A stretch of 64,000 nucleotides of DNA from positions 248,001 through 312,000 of the forward strand of contig NZ_PVNG01000011.1 in NCBI RefSeq assembly GCF_003001935.1. The letters are read 5' to 3'. Below the pieces are notes generated by a model. The model searched no databases. It had not been told where the DNA came from and saw nothing but the letters and a program-made list of their open reading frames with translations. The translations under genes were made by a program, and so were the position numbers. Source of the stretch: Nonomuraea fuscirosea (GTDB lineage Bacteria > Actinomycetota > Actinomycetes > Streptosporangiales > Streptosporangiaceae). Shown here piece by piece: positions 60,181-64,000 of this stretch (position 1 is the stretch's first letter; each line of letters starts with the position of its first letter).

Positions 60181-60933
60181 TCAGCGGACGCCGCAGAGCA
60201 GCCGGTTGTTGCCCCGCTGCCACAGCGTGCCGACCTCCGCGAACCCGGCCTCCCGCAGCGCCCGCACGTGGTGCGACAGCAGGTGGGACTCCGAGGAGTG
60301 GTGGTCGCCCCCGGCCGTCGAGCGTTCCCGGTTGAGATCGGCGAAGGCTGGGTCGGCCTCGATCGCGTCCCACCAGGCCCGCCAGCCCTCCGGCCGCTCG
60401 GCGCCGAACAGCCGCTCGGTCTGGCGCTCGTGCACCGCGTACTCCAGCCGCGACAGGGCGGGCGTGACCTCCTCGGTGTCCATGTGGTCGCCGTTGAGCA
60501 GTAGGCCGCCGGGCCGCAGCACCGTCGCGACTTCGGCGTACACGGCCTTGATGTCCTGCTCGGAGATCCAGTGCAGCGCCGTCGTGCTGACCGCCGCGTC
60601 CACCGGCCGCTCCAGCCCCAGCGCCTGCGTCCACCCGCCGGTACGCAGGTCCGCCGAGACGAACCTGAGGTACGGGTACGCGGCCCGCCCGAGCCCGAGC
60701 AGCAGCGGGTCGGCGTCCACGCAGACGACCTCGGCCTCCGGCAGCCGCTCGACCAGCCGGGCCGACAGCGAGCCGGGGCCGCAGCCCAGGTCGATCACCA
60801 GCGGGTCGGGTCGGCCGAGCGCCTCCACGGCGTCGATCAGCGCGGTGAAACGCTCCTCGCGGTCGGGCAGGTAGCCCTCCTGCTGGCGGTCCCAGCGCGC
60901 CATCCACGCGGTCGCGGCATCATGAGTGAGCAC
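60181..60933 (-). CDS. Class I SAM-dependent methyltransferase
   Basis: The 250-aa protein has motif I VIDLGCGPGSLSARL, VVCVDADPLLL, a SADLRTGGW block and DAAVSTTALHWI, as in trans-aconitate- or ubiquinone-type methyltransferases. The substrate is unknown. The GTG start has AAGGAG 8 nt upstream. It is divergent from the CGNR regulator across an 11-bp inverted repeat, which suggests that the regulator controls it. Confidence 0.85.
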   Translation of the reverse strand: MLTHDAATAWMARWDRQQEGYLPDREERFTALIDAVEALGRPDPLVIDLGCGPGSLSARLVERLPEAEVVCVDADPLLLGLGRAAYPYLRFVSADLRTGGWTQALGLERPVDAAVSTTALHWISEQDIKAVYAEVATVLRPGGLLLNGDHMDTEEVTPALSRLEYAVHERQTERLFGAERPEGWRAWWDAIEADPAFADLNRERSTAGGDHHSSESHLLSHHVRALREAGFAEVGTLWQRGNNRLLCGVR

Positions 60934-60945
60934 GAGAACGTCTCC

Positions 60946-60979
60946 TTGTAACTGTCGTCTAAGATTTGGACAGTTACAA
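60946..60979. promoter_or_regulatory. Operator between methyltransferase and CGNR regulator
   Basis: TTGTAACTGTC (60946-60956) and GACAGTTACAA (60969-60979) are perfect 11-bp inverted arms with a 12-bp spacer, centred between the two divergent starts. Confidence 0.75.
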
Positions 60980-61008
60980 CGCTACGACACGAAGGTGTAA
61001 CCGGTCAA

Positions 61009-61578
61009 TTGGACTACAACAGTCACACCGACGCGGTGGTCAGGGTGGCGGTGGCCCTCGTCAACGCACTGACCCCGGGCGAGCGGCGGGGGCGGCCCTT
61101 CGCCCGACCGGCCGACGCCGGCGCCGCGGCCACCGCGGGCCTGCGTACCGTCTATCCCGCCTACCGCGACCTCGGCGACGAGGACGGCGACGCGCTGGCC
61201 GCGGTCGCCGCCCGGCTGCGCGCCGTCTTCACCGCGGTCGCCGCCGACGACGTCGACAGCGCGGCGCGGCAGGTGAACGCGCTGCTGGAGGAGTTCCACG
61301 CCAGGCCGATGCTCGAACGGCACGACGGCGAGCCGTGGCACCTGCACTTCCACGGCAAGGACACCACGACGGCCGGCGAGTGGGCGGCCAGTTGCGCCAC
61401 CGGCCTGGCGATCGTGCTGGGCAGCGAGTTCGGCGACCGGCTCGGCGTCTGCACCGCGCCGCACTGCGACCGCGTCTACGTGGACGTCTCACGCAACGGC
61501 ACCCGCCGCTTCTGCTCCACCGCCTGCCAGAATCGGGTCAAGACGGCCGCGTTCCGGGCGAGAACCAAGACCGGCTGA
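61009..61578 (+). CDS. CGNR zinc-finger / ABATE-domain regulator
   Basis: The 189-aa protein has an N-terminal ABATE-like stress/ligand domain and a C-terminal CGNR-type zinc finger (RLGVCTAPHCDRVYVDVSRN, TRRFCSTACQNRVKTAAFRA) with a CxxxxC..CxxxC pattern. Such proteins are regarded as transcription regulators. The TTG start has AAGGTG about 11 nt upstream. The 11-bp inverted repeat before it suggests autoregulation together with the methyltransferase gene. Confidence 0.85.
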   Translation: MDYNSHTDAVVRVAVALVNALTPGERRGRPFARPADAGAAATAGLRTVYPAYRDLGDEDGDALAAVAARLRAVFTAVAADDVDSAARQVNALLEEFHARPMLERHDGEPWHLHFHGKDTTTAGEWAASCATGLAIVLGSEFGDRLGVCTAPHCDRVYVDVSRNGTRRFCSTACQNRVKTAAFRARTKTG

Positions 61579-61580
61579 GG

Positions 61581-62525
61581 TCAGGTGAGCAGCCGGATCG
61601 GGGCGCCGGCGACGAAGGCGTCGATGTCCTCGACGGCCTCGCGGAAGTACGTCGCGTAGTTCGCCTCCGTCACGTATCCCAGATGCGGCGTGGCCAGCAC
61701 GTTCGGCAGCCGGCGGAACTCGTGCCCGTCCGGCAGCGGCTCCACCTCGAACACGTCCAGCCCCGCCCCGGCGATCCGCCCCTCACGCAGCGCGGACGCG
61801 AGCGCGTCCTGATCGACGATCGCCGCCCGCGAGGTGTTGACCAGGTAGGCGGTCGGCTTCATCAGCCCCAGCTCCCGGTCCCCGAGCAGCCCCCGCGTCC
61901 GGTCGCCGAGCACGAGGTGGATGGAGACGACGTCGGCGGCGGACAGCACCGCGTCGAGGTCGGGGGCCAGGCGCGCGCCGGCCGACTCGGCCCGTTCCTT
62001 CGTCAGGTTCCGGCTCCAGGCCACGACGTCCATGCCGAACGCCCGCCCGACCGCCGCCACGCGGGACCCGATCCGGCCCAGGCCGAGCAGCCCGAGCGTG
62101 CGCCCGTGCAGGTCGAGGCCGAGGGTGCTCTGCCACGGGCCACCGGAGCGCAGGGCGCCGGCCTCGGTCAGCAGGTGGCGGGTCAGGCCGTGGATCAGCG
62201 CCCAGGTCAGCTCGACCGTCGGTGTCGCGCTGCCGCTCGTGCCGCAGACCGTGACGCCGTGCTCGCGCGCGGCCGGCAGGTCGATGGAGGCGTTGCGCAT
62301 GCCGGAGGTGATGAGCAGGCGCAGGTTGGGCAGCCGGGCGAACAGTCCGGCGGTGAACGGCGTGCGCTCGCGCATGATGACCACGATCTCGCAGTCGTGG
62401 ACGGCCGCCACCAGCTCGTCCTCGCTGGTAAAGTGCTCGCGCAGGCTCCTGATCCGCACCCGGGACCAGTCGGCGAGTCCGAGGGCCACATCCTGGTAGT
62501 CGTCCAGCACGGCGCAGCGCAGCAT
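61581..62525 (-). CDS. D-2-hydroxyacid dehydrogenase
   Basis: The 314-aa NAD-dependent enzyme has the cofactor loop LLGLGRIGSRVAAV, the catalytic Arg in VNTSRAAIVD, a Glu in the VFEVEPL block, and the catalytic His in TPHLGYV. It resembles phosphoglycerate-dehydrogenase-like proteins without the regulatory ACT domain. The substrate is unknown. It ends 2 bp from the convergent CGNR gene. Confidence 0.9.
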   Translation of the reverse strand: MLRCAVLDDYQDVALGLADWSRVRIRSLREHFTSEDELVAAVHDCEIVVIMRERTPFTAGLFARLPNLRLLITSGMRNASIDLPAAREHGVTVCGTSGSATPTVELTWALIHGLTRHLLTEAGALRSGGPWQSTLGLDLHGRTLGLLGLGRIGSRVAAVGRAFGMDVVAWSRNLTKERAESAGARLAPDLDAVLSAADVVSIHLVLGDRTRGLLGDRELGLMKPTAYLVNTSRAAIVDQDALASALREGRIAGAGLDVFEVEPLPDGHEFRRLPNVLATPHLGYVTEANYATYFREAVEDIDAFVAGAPIRLLT

Positions 62526-62552
62526 GACCCGCAATCTACCGGCCGGCCCCCT

Positions 62553-62588
62553 GCTCCAGCTCCCCGGGTGCGCCCGGGGAGCTGGAGC
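62553..62588 (-). terminator. 16-bp perfect hairpin after the small ORF
   Basis: GCTCCAGCTCCCCGGG pairs fully with CCCGGGGAGCTGGAGC around TGCG, 4 nt behind the stop of the 35-aa frame at 62593. It separates that gene from the dehydrogenase. Confidence 0.7.
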
Positions 62589-62592
62589 CCGT

Positions 62593-62700
62593 TCAGTCGG
62601 CGGCCAGCCGTTCCGCCTCCTCGTGCAGCGCCAGGATCAGGACGAGCTCCAGATGGAGCCGGTCGAGCTCGGGCGCCGCGAGACCTTCCAGGACACGCAT
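62593..62700 (-). CDS. Small protein, 35 aa
   Basis: The frame MRVLEGLAAPELDRLHLELV continues with a Leu-rich, acidic amphipathic helix and ends in RLAAD. AGGGAGG lies 6 nt before the ATG, and a perfect 16-bp terminator hairpin follows the stop. This gives a complete expression unit although the product is tiny. No family is recognised. Confidence 0.6.
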   Translation of the reverse strand: MRVLEGLAAPELDRLHLELVLILALHEEAERLAAD

Positions 62701-62744
62701 GTGGGGCCTCCCTGAAGAGGAGACGCCTCACGCGTCACAAAGGT

Positions 62745-63110
62745 TCACGCCTCGCTCCTGAATCGCTCCCACGCCGACTGCCGCGTCATGTTCAGGGACG
62801 ATCCGATGCGCTCCCAGCTGACGTCACGGGTGCGGAGGTGCGCCACCCAGTCGCGCAGATTGTCGTCCACCTGCGCCTGAACCGTGGCGATTTTCGGGAG
62901 GTGTTCGAGGATTTGGTCGTCTGTCATGCTTTCCCACGCGGGAAGGCGAGGCTCGGTCGATTCGGCGAGCCGTTCCTGTTCGAGAATGTCGTTGCACAGA
63001 CCGACGCACTGGTCGCAGATATGCACACCAGGCCCGGCGATGAGTTTGCTCACATCCCCACTGTTCTTGTGACAGAACGAGCAGTGGAGGTTGTCCTTCC
63101 AGTCAGGCAT
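62745..63110 (-). CDS. ClpX-type C4 zinc-finger protein
   Basis: The 121-aa protein has an N-terminal zinc-binding domain as in ClpX (LHCSFCHKNS, HICDQCVGLCNDIL) without the AAA+ part. The C-terminal half (DWVAHLRTRDVSWERIGSSL, NMTRQSAWERF) is a helix-turn-helix-like segment. Actinomycetes carry several such proteins, probably DNA-binding or adaptor proteins. Confidence 0.83.
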   Translation of the reverse strand: MPDWKDNLHCSFCHKNSGDVSKLIAGPGVHICDQCVGLCNDILEQERLAESTEPRLPAWESMTDDQILEHLPKIATVQAQVDDNLRDWVAHLRTRDVSWERIGSSLNMTRQSAWERFRSEA

Positions 63111-63128
63111 GGCCTGACACTAGACCCG

Positions 63129-63488
63129 TCAGGCCACTCCTGACAAGCCTGAGATCCGGCCGTGGTTCAGCTGGCCCTCGATGATCTCCTGCCGCTCCTC
63201 GGTGATCCGCTGCAAGATGCGCATGTACGCGTCCAGGATCTGGGCGTACTTCGCCCGCGCCAGCTCCAGCTGCTCCCGCAGCAGGACGACGCGTTCGAGA
63301 TCGCCGTCGTCTATGGCCTCCTCCAGCAGGGCACGAGCCTCGTCCACGATCTCTTCCGACCGGGCTCTCGTACGGCGCAGCAGTGCGGCGCACTCGCACA
63401 ACTCCGTCAGTCGCGCCGACGCGATGATCATCTCAGCGCCTCGCACAGCCGGACCGTCGGCCGTTTCCTCACGGAGATCGGATCCCAT
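63129..63488 (-). CDS. Hypothetical coiled-coil protein, 119 aa
   Basis: It is almost entirely helical with heptad-like charge patterns (ARALLEEAIDDGDLERVVLL, REQLELARAKYAQILDAYMR). No family is recognised. ATG at 63488 follows AGGAGG by 10 nt. It lies 18 bp upstream of the ClpX-type zinc-finger gene on the same strand and probably forms an operon with it. Confidence 0.65.
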   Translation of the reverse strand: MGSDLREETADGPAVRGAEMIIASARLTELCECAALLRRTRARSEEIVDEARALLEEAIDDGDLERVVLLREQLELARAKYAQILDAYMRILQRITEERQEIIEGQLNHGRISGLSGVA

Positions 63489-63515
63489 TTCACGCCACCT
63501 CCTGGTCAAGGTTGC

Positions 63516-63620
63516 CTAACTGTAGACGCGCAACCCGGCCTCGCGGATCACCGGCGGCTCGCGGTAGAAACTGAACTCTCCCAGCGGTGTTGTTTCTTCT
63601 CCCAGGTAGAAAATCCTCAC
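63516..63620 (-). CDS. Possible 34-aa small protein
   Basis: GTG at 63620 opens a frame reading RIFYLGEETTPLGEFSFYRE and ending GLRVYS, 27 nt upstream of the 119-aa gene on the same strand. Codon use is GC-rich only in its second half and the ribosome site is weak, so this is a guess based on position and aromatic-rich composition. Confidence 0.3.
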   Translation of the reverse strand: MRIFYLGEETTPLGEFSFYREPPVIREAGLRVYS

Positions 63621-63813
63621 CCCTGAAACTCGTTCGGTGTGGCAAGTATCAACTATTCGACGGCCGTTCACTCCTCTTATCTGCAGAATGCCGTGTTTTG
63701 CCGGTGTTACTAAAAGCCGCCGGAGGAAGACATCCGATCTGCCCGCACGGCCTCCGCGTTGGTCACATACTGAAACGGACCGACAGCGCAACGTGACTCT
63801 GGAGTGGTGGGCG

Positions 63814-64000
63814 ATGGCGGCGACAGGGAGCGAGGGCGACGCGGTGGACGTCAGTGTCGTCATCCCCGTACACAACTGCCGGGCCTATCTCGACCGGTGT
63901 CTCACGTCCGCGCTCGTCCAGCGGGTGCGCAAGGAGATCGTCGTCGTCGACGACGGCTCCACCGACGGCAGCGGCGAGCTGCTCGACCTCTACGCCGCCT
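63814..64000 (+). CDS. Family 2 glycosyltransferase, N-terminal part
   Basis: The gene runs off the window. It shows the GT-A nucleotide-binding start VDVSVVIPVHNCRAYLDRCL and VVVDDGSTDGSGELLD with the first DxD-region acidic residues. ATG at 63814 has GGAG 9 nt upstream; in-frame GTGs lie at 63793 and 63844. A cell-surface polysaccharide role is typical but cannot be judged from 62 residues. Confidence 0.85.
   Translation, partial: MAATGSEGDAVDVSVVIPVHNCRAYLDRCLTSALVQRVRKEIVVVDDGSTDGSGELLDLYAA

Noticed and set aside
60966..63143. A 725-codon open frame on the plus strand
   Set aside because: It overlaps the CGNR, dehydrogenase, small and zinc-finger genes in wrong frames and shows no domain.
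63516..63875. A 119-codon minus-strand frame near the window end
   Set aside because: Its upstream part is antisense to the glycosyltransferase start and has no coding character. Only the last 34 codons are kept, as a weak candidate.

Overview
The window is 64 kb of very GC-rich DNA (third codon positions almost all G or C) from a filamentous actinomycete. Three things point there: gene order shared with Streptomyces and Mycobacterium (mshA, gpmA, senX3-regX3, carD-ispF-cysS-rlmB), mycothiol biosynthesis, and the MurT/GatD peptidoglycan amidation pair. A member of the Streptosporangiaceae such as Nonomuraea fits best, but the family assignment is inference.

Region 1, about 1-36.2 kb, is conserved housekeeping chromosome. 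It opens with the end of a HerA-type ATPase, then murT-gatD, a GntR-TetR fusion regulator divergent from an FAD monooxygenase, a DUF2207 membrane protein, an asparaginase, dtd, ygfZ, and a Fur-family regulator whose metal ligands match the nickel regulator Nur. It continues with DUF2470, nitrobindin-like and DsrE proteins, an AlaX editing protein, an hbhA-like locus (HTH regulator, heparin-binding-hemagglutinin-like protein, DUF2516), a BlaI/M56 pair, a macrodomain protein, a secreted GH2 enzyme with two AbfB modules, mshA, gpmA, a P450 with its own regulator, phoU divergent from senX3-regX3 over a PHO box, an LpqE-like lipoprotein, carD, ispF, two GlsB-type stress proteins, cysS, rlmB and tRNA-Thr(TGT) with a strong terminator. 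Many of these genes have an actinobacterial -10 box (TANNNT) only 6-8 nt before the start codon, which predicts leaderless transcripts.

Region 2, about 36.2-41.3 kb, is a scar. A 5'-truncated group II intron, with the maturase C-terminus and RNA domains V and VI still readable, sits directly behind the tRNA terminator. It is followed by a protein kinase/solute-binding-protein fusion split by a frameshift, a small gene with a frameshift, a possible PIN-type fragment, and a DUF433/DUF5615 toxin-antitoxin-like pair whose second gene carries two single-base deletions.

Region 3, about 41.3-64 kb, is accessory. It holds a DUF418 membrane protein with an Ala-Ser hexanucleotide repeat, a 2H phosphoesterase, a TetR regulator with two palindromic operators in front of an export protein and a secreted peptidase, a RibD-C reductase, an AraC regulator, a carotenoid oxygenase, an MFS exporter, oxidoreductases, a WYL-domain regulator divergent from RidA, a DUF4352 protein with an in-frame amber codon, a CPT-like kinase, a secreted GH16 glucanase with a ricin-type lectin module behind a LacI-type palindrome, a methyltransferase divergent from a CGNR zinc-finger regulator over an 11-bp inverted repeat, a 2-hydroxyacid dehydrogenase, and small proteins. 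The window ends inside a family 2 glycosyltransferase gene. No rRNA, CRISPR array or complete transposase was seen.
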